From Floccularia luteovirens (lineage: Eukaryota > Basidiomycota > Agaricomycetes > Agaricales > Squamanitaceae), in the NCBI GenBank assembly GCA_009739215.1, contig VSJF01000005.1, positions 992,001 to 1,056,000 of the forward strand: a DNA stretch of 64,000 nt, given 5' to 3'. A program made the translations under genes and the position numbers. Below the pieces are notes generated by a model, which did not search any database, was not told the DNA's origin, and was given only the letters and a program-made list of their open reading frames with translations. The number at the start of each line of letters is the position of its first letter. Position 1 is the stretch's first letter. Of this stretch, positions 25,510 to 36,641 are shown piece after piece.

Positions 25510-28065
25510 GCAAGCCAGGGGAACCACGCAATCAGGGAATAGGGTCGTAGAACGGTGCTCGGAACAAATGTTTGATGAGGGTCCTATGGGGTCCCTTGTC
25601 CGTTACGACAAGATTTTGACAGATTGGAGCCTGCTGCTTTTATACGCTTGAGAGAGTGGATGGGCAAACTCGGACAGATTTCCAAGATGCTTTTATATGA
25701 GGATATCAGCGTCGTTTGGGACAGACAGTGCAATGCTGTTGATAAAGTCACGACGTACCTTTTAATCGGCCTAGTCCACCCAGCACCTGGCTCTGGTGTG
25801 AGAGCGAAGAGAAGATGTGAAGAAGACTGGCAAGGATGGGCTTAATAAAGGTCATTGCGGACTTGTGAACATGCGTCAAGTCTCGACTATTTGCATCTAC
25901 CCGCAAACTAGGGCTATGGATCTGGATCAACCTGCCCGGTTCTCAAAGCGTAAACGATCTCCACCACTTTAGGTGATGCGTTCCCCCTTGGCCCCCCTTT
26001 TTCCCCCCATGAATTTGTGGATGTTCGGGACACGATGGCAGTGTTATAATGGCATTTTTGGGTGGGAATGAATGTCAACACGTGATTGACCCACTGGGAG
26101 GTCCGAGGACAAGCGAGTTTTCAATCCTACCAAAAACATCGATCGCCGCTTTCACAAAGAAAAGGCCATAAGCCACGGAAGATAGAAAAAACAAGTATGT
26201 TTCCCTGTTCACCTCATATTTTTTTTCCACTTGTCAAATGCCATTTCTACAATTACTTGCTCTCCTCAATTTCCGATGCTGTCTTTCCTTGTATGGGTGG
26301 TCAAAATAAGTATACTGTTACACCTCTCCTTCGATTTTTCTCACTATCTTTTTTTACATCTTCGCTTAACTTCGCAGAAACATAACCCCAAATATAGCTT
26401 CGGTGTGTGACGTTTGGAATCGGGCAGCATGAGCTGCCAAGGCGATTGGCGATTTGGCATTATTAACGGGAAAGATACGCTCTCTTTTCTTCCACTCTCA
26501 TAGGACGTAGACGTCATTTCTACGCACTACCAAGGGTCGCTTCTTGCCTATGTTCTATTCTGAATACTGTTCCTACATTCGCTTAGAGGGGGACTGAAGT
26601 GCCCTTATATAAAGTCGCATCGAGCATCTTCGCAATCATCCCATGACATATTCTCACACGTGTTTCTCTATGACAGAGGGCTCGTGCCTGTAGTTTTTGG
26701 TTTAACCGGTATCGGAAAACATCCAGAAGTCTGACACGTACAAGTTGGATAGGTTTTGCAGCCACGGGTCGGGGGTGAGATTATCGCATATCATCTTTGC
26801 AACATCGCTGCAGAGCCAAGGTATCGAAAACGTGTATGATACTTATCCACTTTTGAAGTGGTCCGAAGTAAGAGCGAATATTTCCTCAAGCGGCGACTTG
26901 ATTTCACAATCTCGCACTGCGGTTCTGACCTAGTGTCGCCAGGAGACATTTTATCAAGGGAGCTGATCGATGATTGTCTTGAGTTTTACACCACAAAAGG
27001 GCTTTTTCCTTTGAAGTTGATACTTACATAGACTGTCGGAATGTGTCTTTTGTCCCCCCCACTTTCGATCTCCGGGTGAACTTTGGTCAATTGATCGAAT
27101 AATTTGATATTTCCTGTGCTTGGAAGATGTGGAATATAGATGTACAGTACCACCACTGACGTATGCACAGAAGGCGGTTCTGTGATGCTGGCGATACATG
27201 CTTTCCTGCCGTGCGGAAGGTCATGCGACTTGTTGCTTTACTCCGTCCCCAAAGGCCCCTGCTCCAGTGGTTGTCTAAATAACCCGGGCGGGTCCAGGTA
27301 CAAGAATTCATATAAACCCTGTATTGATGCACGCCGGCATTGCAATAGAGTTTTCCACTTTGTGAGTAGGTGTTTTCAAGATCTTACGTCAAGGTATAAG
27401 AATTGCTCGTCAATGCCCTTGCCGCTTTGGCATCACCTTATTCTGGTGGCATTGTCATTTGGACTTCTAATTTAGATTTAAACCTAGAATCAAAGTTTCA
27501 ACGTTCAACATCCGCGAATTTTGATGCATCAGGCTGTGTTGTGGAACACAGTTATGAAGGCGGTCCAAATATTGGCCAAAAGGTATTAGGTGAGATGACG
27601 TCAGGGATGTTATTTTGATGTTCGATCACTGCCTTTTCACTGCTATCACGTTCTATCGATGGCCCTATCGATATGAATACCTTTTTGTTCAACACAATGA
27701 AAAGCAGAAACTCGTTGTACACTCCAAGAACACACTGACTGGAGCAAACGGTGAAGGAAACTGAAACATTTAATTCATAATCGAGGGTTTTAATTTAAAG
27801 TGTTGTTCAAATCTCGCGTGTTTGGACTATCAACATCTCCGTGATCATGGGGGAAGTCTTGGAGTGGGAAATGTAAGAATTTAAAAAGGGTATGATGTCA
27901 ACCTCCAATATTTCAACGGTACCGCCTGCGCTCGGTACGTGTCCTATATAATGTATACTTCTCATAAACTACTTGGGTGATCTCCCCTCGAACTGTAAGT
28001 GTCAGTCAGTTCCTACTACGGCACCGGCTGCCTTGTTATTACTGTTGGTTTACCTCGAAGGTCCA
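25510..28065. other. 2.6 kb without a recognisable gene
   Basis: Candidate open frames are short, mutually inconsistent and lack any recognisable motif (for example 26086-26385 and 27140-27475 on plus). The right end is presumably the promoter of the BTB-like gene. Confidence 0.4.
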
Positions 28066-29418
28066 ATGCAGTCACCAAGAGACATGTTCGCATCCAGCGG
28101 GCCGCCAACGGATCCATATGCTTCAAATTTCATGGTACCAGACATCGATGATTCCTTGTTCCAAACTGGAATGTACCAAGACTTTTTCCCGCATTCAGAC
28201 CCTTCATCTTTTTATACGCCACCCGACCTCGAGCGCAGTGATTCTTCCTTCACACAAACACCTACACCCCTGGTTAGTTCTATATTTTGTAACCAGTATA
28301 TATGACCCTGACTTCGAATGTCAAAGACATCCAACTACACAACACCCAGTCCTGAAGATACTGAAGAACAAACTATCTTATCCGTATCAACAGCGTTCTT
28401 CCCTGGTTCCCACCCGATTGAACCAGACATAACGTTTTCCTCCTCAGATGGTGTCTTATTCTACGTGCACTCTGAAATCATTTCGGCCGTCGGCAAAAAT
28501 GCATTTGCTTCATTTATTGGAACGGATCCGTCAAGCAAGCAGTACAAGGATATGATAATCAATATCCCGGATGTGTCTGCGGTGCTTAATGTTATCCTGC
28601 ACACATTGTACGGGATTTCGTGTGCGCAACACTCGCCTACGTTCGAAACGCTTGTTACAGCTGTTGACCGTATGCCATTCTATGGTATTACACCAAAGGA
28701 CCATATTTTACCGAAAACACCATTATACACGCTTCTACTTTCGTACGCACCTTTATACCCATTCGATCTCTATGCACTCGCAGGCCACCACGATCTATAC
28801 GACATGGCTGTACACACAGTCATCACATCTACTCTCATTTCCGCTTTCAAACATCACCGACACGATGGCTGAGAGAGTAGGTGCGATATACCTCAAGCGT
28901 CTGATGCTGCTTCATGTCGGCCGCTTCAACGCACTCAAGAAAATCTTACTCGCACCACCCCGTCCCCATCCACCAACGAAAGAATGTAGTTTTTCAGAGC
29001 AAAAGAGACTCACCCGTGCTTGGGCACTTGTATCTGCATACCTTGCATGGGACGCCAGAGTGGGTTCGTGGTAAACTTTTGACAGTGGATTCTACTTTCT
29101 GACCATCCTGATTTGCGATTGACAGATTTATCAACTCATAGTATGCAAGGTGCTCTCAACCCTCTCATGGAGCAACTGAGTTGTGAGTTGTGCCATAAGC
29201 AGTTGAAACACAGGATCAAAGAGGTTGTGGTTCAATGGGCCTCGGTTGAGGTATTTATTTGTGCAATATCTGATGCTCTTCTCACGATCATGAAATTACG
29301 TAGCGCACTATATGACGAGGACAGGTACTCCTCTCTACCTCACAACGTGAAGTTTTACGTTGCTTGCCGACGGAATATACCCATAGACGGCCTAGATGGT
29401 TTAAATTATGCCGGGTGA
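28066..29418 (+). CDS. BTB/POZ-like protein of agaric type, frameshifted
   Basis: Exons are 28066-28272, 28327-29063 and 29126 onward; the 3' end is uncertain (29250 or 29418). The BTB-like core reads DITFSSSDGVLFYVHSEIIS, then NVILHTLYGISC and LYPFDLYALAGHHDLYDMAV. The C-terminal block ITDTMAERVGAIYLKRLM, LTRAWALVSAYLAWDAR and LMEQLSCELCHKQLKHRI is conserved in agaric relatives as I know them. Between these two parts the frame must move by one extra base near 28811-28822. As read, the protein stops at about 28872. The phase-1 intron 29064-29125 cleanly joins the last two conserved blocks. Function is unknown; BTB folds usually mediate dimerisation or Cullin-3 binding. Confidence 0.75.
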
Positions 29419-29584
29419 TACTGAACGAATACTTTTCAATGCTAGCACTTAGATATTTATGTGGACGAACATGGGTATTTGTAGTCATTAAATTATCTCT
29501 TCTTTGTCGTTACATCCGGTATGTTTTCGACAACAAATTCGTAAAGTAGGTACATCAGAGAAGTGGCAGAAATCGAACAAATTT

Positions 29585-31217
29585 TCAGAATAACTCCACC
29601 AACTCGGCTACAGGATCTGCTTCATGTTCCAATCCTTGAAGTACTTCACCAAATTTCTGGCATAGTGAGTAAAACGTAACATCAACATCCCTACATGTGC
29701 GACTGAAAACAGTACTAACCTGGTTGACCTTCAAGTATGTTTCTACGTATTCTTGTCCAAAGATAGTCTTCATCGTCTCGTTTGAACCAAAGTTTCTCCG
29801 TGCTTCTTGCCAAGTCAAGGGGATCCTCTCCGTAACTCCATGCTCCCTCCTCTCTTCCTCACTCATGAACGCAGCACCGGCAGTATTGCAGTCTTTTATC
29901 GTTAATTCCCGTTTCTCTTTGATACCTTCAAAGCCGGCCCCCAGAATAGCTGTGAGCGCCAGATAAGGGTTTGCTATACCATCAACGAATCGCATTTCCA
30001 ATCTGCGGCTATCAGATGAGCTGGAATTGGCTACTCTTATTAGTGCTTCACGATTCTCTGTTCCCCAAGATACGTAAGTTCCTCCTGTACCCATCCCATC
30101 TCCTACTCTTGCGTAAGATGGTGGAGCAGGAAGGGTGACGGCAGTAATGGCGGTGAGGTTGCCTAAAACACCTGCAAGGAATGATTCTTCATATGGTGAT
30201 AATTTATCGTTTGTCTTCAGATTGTCTTTCGAGTGGATGCTTATATTTGTATGAGCCCCTGTAGGAACCGAAGCTGGGAAAACGCAGGGAGCAAATGTGG
30301 CATGCATTCCGTGTTTCGATGCTACATCCTTTATTGTTTCACGTGTGTAGATAAGCGCGTCAACTGATTGCAATGGATGGAGAGGACCCGTGATAATTTC
30401 GTACTATTATTTGAAATAAAACATTTTGTGTGGGAAACTCAAAAGGGCAGTCCTTACCTGACAGGTTCCTGCCTCTGCAAGATACATCTGTACCTCGATT
30501 TCTGCTATTTCCAGCGAACTAGCGATTTCCCGTAATATAACTGCCTCTTTGGTCCCAGTGCGTAAGCCGTCAGCTCCATTCCAGTTATGTGTATTCCCTG
30601 CCTTAACCGAATTTTTTGACTTCAACAGAACAAACTCATTCTCGAAACCGACAAGAAATTCGACACCACCATCTTTGGCTTTGCTGGATACGGAAACTGG
30701 TAAAGCCTAATATAAAAAAGATTGAGGTTCAATACTGACTCGACTATTCGCTTCAATATAGTACGAGGGCAAAGATCGACTTTCAATGTTGGATTTCCGT
30801 CTGGACCTGGGATAGGCACCTTGTGCTCGAACCACCCCATGACACTGGCAAGCCCAGTTTCATATCGACAAATCCTTAGAGTGGATGAATCCAGCGCGTA
30901 ATGATATTCTCCTATGAATCCAAAACCTTCAGCTGCTTTCAATTTAATGACTCCCATTGTTATTTTCGCGATAGAAATCCCAGGACGTGGGCTTTTAAGG
31001 ATCTTTTGGTAATATGATATGCTGACAACTCGATATCGAACTGTATTGTTTGTGTCCACCCATTGTATGCGAATGTAATCTAAGTTATTATCAATCGCGT
31101 GTGTTAAAATCAGTTTAGATCAACGTGTTCTCTCGAACCTATTGAAATCCATGTTGGGTTTGGTTTGATGACACTCGATGGTGTATACTTGACGCCGTAA
31201 TCAGATTTAGTTGACAT
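29585..31217 (-). CDS. glutamine synthetase-like ligase (GS family)
   Basis: This 475-residue protein has exons 31139-31217, 30736-31079, 30458-30706, 29720-30403 and 29585-29656 in reading order. The N-terminal beta-grasp part has IRIQWVDTNN; the catalytic part has VDLCPRTILKRI, VEFLVGFENEF with the metal-binding Glu, EIEVQMYLAEAGTCQYEI, HATFAPCVF followed by GAHTNISIH, and LEMRFVDG. This is the GS fold, but it belongs to the divergent FluG/GlnA-like group rather than housekeeping glutamine synthetase, so the amino acceptor may be a polyamine or another amine. Intron 30707-30735 is only 29 nt. No N-terminal amidohydrolase domain of full FluG is present. Confidence 0.88.
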
Positions 31218-32040
31218 AAGTGTTTCTGTTAATTGAGAATTAGTACAATGGAAGACTTTTCAGGTTGCAGTCAGTAGAAAAAAATGGGATTGAAGATCTA
31301 TCTCACAAAACTTGTTGTGGACTGCGATGTGATTCCTTCAGTAGAGGTGTTGTGCGGGGACAGGAATTGAACACGATGCACATATACATATGTGTAGAGT
31401 CCGTTACGGATTGCAACCAACCCTGCTAAGAAATATATCTTGGCGAGATAACGGAGTTATCGGCGCAGCATTCCAACCGAATAAAAGTTGTGCTTGTGGG
31501 GAGAACCCGCTATTGTTGTTAGCATGCTAGGTAGCGGTCATCGAACAAAGTCCACTTTCTATACTTGGCCAATTTCTGAAAAGTTTGAGTTTGTACATGT
31601 AAACTACACATAATCAAGCCCTCTTTCGTTACACATAGTAAGTATAGTAAGTCAAAACCAACCACCGACTGCTCCCTGTCAACTTAATTGACTTTGCCGC
31701 TTGACCTGAAACAGCGTGTACATTGTGTATAGAGGATCCTCATCAGCAGACGATAGCCTCGAGGTTCCCAGCAAGAGAAACGTGTGGTGGGTACAGAACA
31801 TCCACAAAACAATATGTTGCACATTCAGAAGCTTCCGCAGGGGCCCGTGGGTCCATGGGCGCCTTCTCACCACGCAACAGGCACGAGGACGCCACACTAT
31901 GCTGTGGTGGGTACCAGCAAGAGGATTCCCAGAGTAAAGAATACTATAACACCATCCAACGCCAAAACATTCTTTTGGATTGTCAGTACATCCTCTGACT
32001 ATATATCCATACCATACCCACACTCCCGCTTTTGCAAAGG
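31218..32040. other. divergent intergenic region
   Basis: This separates the GS-like gene (-) from the RNase H gene (+). Repeated GGTGGGTA and CAGCAAGAG motifs occur around 31765-31930, including an imperfect direct repeat between about 31760-31800 and 31903-31930. No coding sequence is recognised. Confidence 0.4.
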
Positions 32041-33567
32041 ATGTCAATCGATAGCGGTTCAGACTCGGACTGGCTGAGTGCTTGTAGCACCCCAGAATTT
32101 CAGGATCATCAATTGACCAGCACAGCAGAATGGCAGAACGATACAGCCTTCGGTTTAGTTCACCATACGGGGTGCAGGACGTGTTTACAATATATGTCTC
32201 ATATCGTCGCCGCCAGCGAAAATGACGATGAATCGTTCAAGGCAGCGGTAAGAGAGAGAGATACTAGAATCACCACTCGATACCTTGATGGTATCCGTGA
32301 AGGACGCCGGCTACAGCGCGAACACGATCATAGACGAATCATTGGATATCGTGCGGATCGAGACGAGGCAATCATGCTCAACGCCGTGCACCAGAGAGAA
32401 ATAAGTTCTCTGTATGAAGAATTAGAGTCATTGAAGAACAATTTTCTAGCATTACAGGTAGCCTACGAGGAAGCTGTTTCTGGAGGGTCTCAACCATTGG
32501 AAGAAAAGGAATCTGCCGAGACGGCCTCTCAGGTAATTGAAATGCAACATATGATGTTTGACACAATGGATGGCAGTGGTATCCCAGACACTCGACGTCC
32601 AATACCAGGCTCAGCACACGTCGGAGACACTCCCGCTCCTGTAAAAGTTTATATGGACAATGCGGAGCCAGTGATGAATTCAAGTCGAATGTCACCACCA
32701 CAGCTCTTTCCTTCGATACCTTTTGCAACAACTAGTTCACGGCCGACGCAAATCATCCTTGTCGACGAGGATGATTCCTTCGTGTCAACAGATAGTGATT
32801 CGTCTTCACACTCCTTTTCTGATATCTCATACGCTTCCTCATCTTTGAGCAAACCAGCAGTACAGGTACAGCAGTTTAGCCCTGGCGTACAAGATCCGAA
32901 TACTGTGCCTGACCTGAAATTACTAATGGATGCGGCGAATGGGAGGAACCTGGACGCGCTGTGCGTCGTCCGGAGGTTATATTTCAGAGCGCAACAATCA
33001 CCACGCATTCAGCGGACGGAGATGCAGAAATACCTTCTAGCGAATTGGAAGGGAGATCCGATATCGGCCCAGAACGCCTCTGCTACAACTAGTGGCCCTT
33101 CCAAACCAAAACAAAGATCATCACCTACGATTTTCGTGGACGCTTGTCCCACAGGAATAGGATTTGTCATGAATGAGCAATGGCTTGCCTGGAAACTGCT
33201 GGGAGGAAGTGGTGAAGACGGAAGGGACAATAATTGGGGAGAACTTGTGGCTGTAGAGCTGGGACTCCGAACCGTTATTGCCGCAGGATATTTCTCAACC
33301 ACTCTTCAAGTTTATTCTGATAACACTGGTGTTATTGATGCATTGAAGAAAGGGACGACCAAACATGTTCAGCAGCGCAAAATTTTACAATCAATTTTGG
33401 AACTCAAACGAGTTTATAATATCGAAATTTCTCCATCGTACATTCCTTCTAAAGAGAATCCGGCTGATGGGCCTTCGAGAGGTGTCTATGCCCCAGCTTC
33501 TTTGCGTTTTCCTGAATTCCCACCATTACCATCACACCTTCTGAGTTTCGTTCAACCTGTCTTGTAA
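32041..33567 (+). CDS. coiled-coil protein with retroelement-type RNase H domain
   Basis: This is a single uninterrupted frame of 508 residues, started at the first ATG. The N-terminal half has HTGCRTCLQYMSHIV, then a strongly charged helical stretch (about residues 60-150) likely to form a coiled coil, then a Ser/Asp-rich linker. The C-terminal 150 residues are an RNase H-like domain of the type found in reverse transcriptase polyproteins. All four acidic residues are in place: IFVDACPTGIG, WGELVAVELGL, YSDNTGVIDALKK and NPADGPSRG. No reverse transcriptase, integrase or long terminal repeats lie nearby, so this looks like a domesticated domain rather than a live element. Similar stand-alone fusions occur in agaricomycetes. 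The native role is unknown. Confidence 0.78.
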   Translation: MSIDSGSDSDWLSACSTPEFQDHQLTSTAEWQNDTAFGLVHHTGCRTCLQYMSHIVAASENDDESFKAAVRERDTRITTRYLDGIREGRRLQREHDHRRIIGYRADRDEAIMLNAVHQREISSLYEELESLKNNFLALQVAYEEAVSGGSQPLEEKESAETASQVIEMQHMMFDTMDGSGIPDTRRPIPGSAHVGDTPAPVKVYMDNAEPVMNSSRMSPPQLFPSIPFATTSSRPTQIILVDEDDSFVSTDSDSSSHSFSDISYASSSLSKPAVQVQQFSPGVQDPNTVPDLKLLMDAANGRNLDALCVVRRLYFRAQQSPRIQRTEMQKYLLANWKGDPISAQNASATTSGPSKPKQRSSPTIFVDACPTGIGFVMNEQWLAWKLLGGSGEDGRDNNWGELVAVELGLRTVIAAGYFSTTLQVYSDNTGVIDALKKGTTKHVQQRKILQSILELKRVYNIEISPSYIPSKENPADGPSRGVYAPASLRFPEFPPLPSHLLSFVQPVL

Positions 33568-33831
33568 ATTGGGGTTCATAATGTCCTATTACGATGTGTA
33601 CGTTAAAGGTCTGGGTTATGGGTGTCTGAGTGGATGTGTAATAATTACCTCATGAAATGATCATTCCCTATCAAGATTTGTGTGCAGAATATTGGGTGAA
33701 AGTCGAAGGAAAGAATTTTTATTATTTCTTACGAAAAAAAAAAAAACAGAAATGAAATTTGTTACGTAATCATGATATCTTAATCTTATCAGACAGGGTA
33801 GTAACTTCACTTATAACTACCATTAGACACT

Positions 33832-35629
33832 ATGAACCCTCCTAATGAATTCTTTCCAGCTATCGGGAACGTCGCAGATTCCGCTGGACTTATAGACGCG
33901 TCAAAAGATGATGAAGCAGAAACAAGAGTCGTCGAGCAGGTTGAATCTTTGTGTATGAAATGTCATGAACAGGTCAGAGCATACAGGATCAAGATTGGTG
34001 TATCAAAATTATCATTCATACAATGCTGACGTTTCTACCAAAAATCTGTAGGGTGTAACACGGATGTTATTAACATCAATCCCATACTTTCGCGAAGTGA
34101 TCGTCATGTCTTTCCGCTGCGAGCATTGTGGGCTACAAAACAACGAAGTGCAGTCGGCGGGGACGATCCGACGTATGTCAAATTTCCTTAATTTGCTCTA
34201 AGAACACAGAAAGTGATGAGGGTAATAGTCCAGGGTACATTATGTACCGCCAAGATTCTCAAACGTCTGGATCTCAACCGACAGATCGTACGCTCCCAGA
34301 CTTGTGAGATATCTATTCCGGAACTTCAGCTCACATTACCCTCAACATCGCGTGGGCAACTTACGACGGTGGAAGGACTCATCCGTGACGTTGTTACTGA
34401 TTTAAGCATTGATCAGCCATTGCGACGAATACAGGACGAAGATAGCTACAAAAAGATACAAGTTATCATTGACCAAATGAAAGAGATACTTGGGGATGAT
34501 GAGGACGACGATGTAGAAGCACCACCGAAAAAGGCTGCAGAGAAGGAAGACAAACCGATGTCGTCATTTACTGTAAAGTTAGATGACCCGGCGGGAGATA
34601 GCTTTATCGAGTTCATCGGCAGTAGACAGGACCCTCAATGGAACCTAAGGCATTACGCAAGAACTTTGGAACAAAACATAGCTCTGGGACTCGCAACAGC
34701 AGATCAGGAGGAGGAAGAGAAAGGCGAAACCGAAGTCGACAGTCAGCAAATTGGCGATGACGAGGTCCTATCTTTTGCCGGCACATGCTCTAGCTGTAGT
34801 CAACCATTGAACACATATATGAAGAGAGTCAGCATACCTTACTTCAAGGTGTGTGGTATCATTTTCATCGTATGTGTGCTGTGGAAGTAGAGAGTGAACA
34901 TCTCAACCAGGAAGTTTTGATCATGTCCACGAATTGTGATAAATGTGGGTATCGTGATAATGAAGTCAAGTCAGGAGCAGCTATATCCGAGCAAGGAAAA
35001 CGTATAATTCTCAAGGTGGAGGACCGTGATGATCTAAGTCGTGATATCTTGAAGGTCAGTTTCTCAATCTCTCAGTTGTTGAGAGCATTGTTAACTTTCA
35101 TTTTTTAGAGTGAAACTGCGGGTCTAACTATTCCGGAAATAGATCTTATCTTGACACATGGAACTCTGGGAGGACGTTTTACGACGTTGGAGGGTATTCT
35201 GGACCAAGTTTATGAGGAACTTTCTGAAAAGACATTTGTTGGAGATTCTTCTTCCTCCGAAGACCGTTCCTCGTTTGAACACTTCTTGAAGAATCTGAAA
35301 GAGGTGAAATCCGACTTCTGTCCTCCTTTCCTTCAAGTTTTCATTTTTTTTGTTGAAATATTTCTTGTTAGGTTAAGAATGTGGATCGGACATTTACAGT
35401 TATTCTGGATGATCCTCTAGCAAACTCATATATTCAAAACTTGTACGCTCCGGATCCTGATCCAAACATGACAACCGAATTGTACGATAGGACCTGGGAA
35501 CAGAACGAAGAGTTGGGACTCAATGACATCAAAGTAGAGGGGTATGAAGAGGACGCGGAAGGGACCAGCGCATCGCAGGGTGTGAGGAGTATTGATGTTG
35601 CGAATGAAAGCACAAGTACAAGTACATAG
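33832..35629 (+). CDS. ZPR1: zinc finger protein ZPR1
   Basis: This 492-residue protein has six exons (33832-33972, 34052-34172, 34229-34848, 34911-35054, 35109-35303, 35372-35629), all in phase. Two ZPR1 modules are complete. The first zinc ribbon is CMKCHEQG followed by [10 protein letters not shown]; the second is [10 protein letters not shown] followed by [10 protein letters not shown]. Each is followed by the double-psi barrel-like region with [11 protein letters not shown] and [15 protein letters not shown]. An acidic linker separates the modules. ZPR1 is an essential eukaryotic chaperone that assists eEF1A folding and shuttles between cytoplasm and nucleus. The short (30-80 nt) introns and conserved sequence make this one of the firmest calls in the window. 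Confidence 0.96.
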
Positions 35630-36641
35630 GTCTGCTGGTTTATGTTCTTGTTACACAGGCCATCATAGTGACTACTATGTACAACTATCTGTGGGAAAAA
35701 AAATCTGAAGTGTGTACAAGACAAAGGAAAATTCTAACATGATCCGACACATTGAAATCGGTGTGCTAAGGACCTCCAATAGTCTGGCAACACCCCGCAA
35801 ACTTGACAACTACGGTTCTGAAGCATCACCTGGTATGGGTACCCATAGGAGGTGATATATTGGTGCCTCTCTCCTCCACTCTCAGCTCGGTAGTAGGCCA
35901 GACCGTTTAGATCTCACGTGTCCGGGGTGACGATTAGTTTAAGCAGTCGTGAGAATCATTCAACATTGAAAATAGATATTAACATGTTGAGCTACTTGAT
36001 ACACAACCACTGAAGTACCGATAACATAGCTCGGGTTTCGTCCATTTCCACGAATAATTACTTCTCACCTACAACCCGCCTGGGGTTGCAGTCTTCTCGG
36101 GGACAGATCTTAACATAGCTTCATCCTCCTTGCCATCATTTACTAGTAAAATGTCAACAGCTGTTCTATACTTCTTTGCAGTGAGTGAGATTATTATCTG
36201 CATCAATACGTTTCAGTGATATCATGACAGATAGTCACTAACTACATAGCATGGTGGCAATCACACTGATGTTAAGAACGACAGCTGTGGGAATGGACAG
36301 TGATTCAATGCAGTCTTTACTTACACGAATATCTACAACGTACTGAAGAACCAGTAAGTCATCAATGCAGGAGAGTGCGGAAGAGTTCTTATCACTATCT
36401 AGGCATGGAGAGTGAACATTCTTGGAAACGGAACAGATAGAGGAATAGATTCTGTAACCAATCAGTTTCTTGTAGCAATATGAGCTACTGAGGCGCCTAA
36501 GGTGCTATAAAATATGTGGTAAAGGCGTAGAACGGGGTTTGCTCTTTCCCACCCACTCTGAAGCTACTCCCACCGAAACTTTTGGTACGATTTTATAACG
36601 GACTCGCTATCCTTACTCACTGACTAATTTTTATCAAATAG
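35630..36641. other. intergenic region before the NACHT gene
   Basis: One kilobase with no supported gene. Short exon-like pieces around 36150-36360 (with GT and AG sites) do not join into a recognisable protein. The last 100 bp are presumably the promoter of the STAND gene. Confidence 0.4.

Noticed and set aside
27977..28432. 151-codon open frame overlapping the BTB-like gene start
   Set aside because: Shadow of the BTB-like exons in another frame; the annotated frame has the conserved core.
32041..33567. Live retrotransposon
   Set aside because: Only the RNase H domain is present; no reverse transcriptase, integrase, gag or long terminal repeats were seen within several kilobases.
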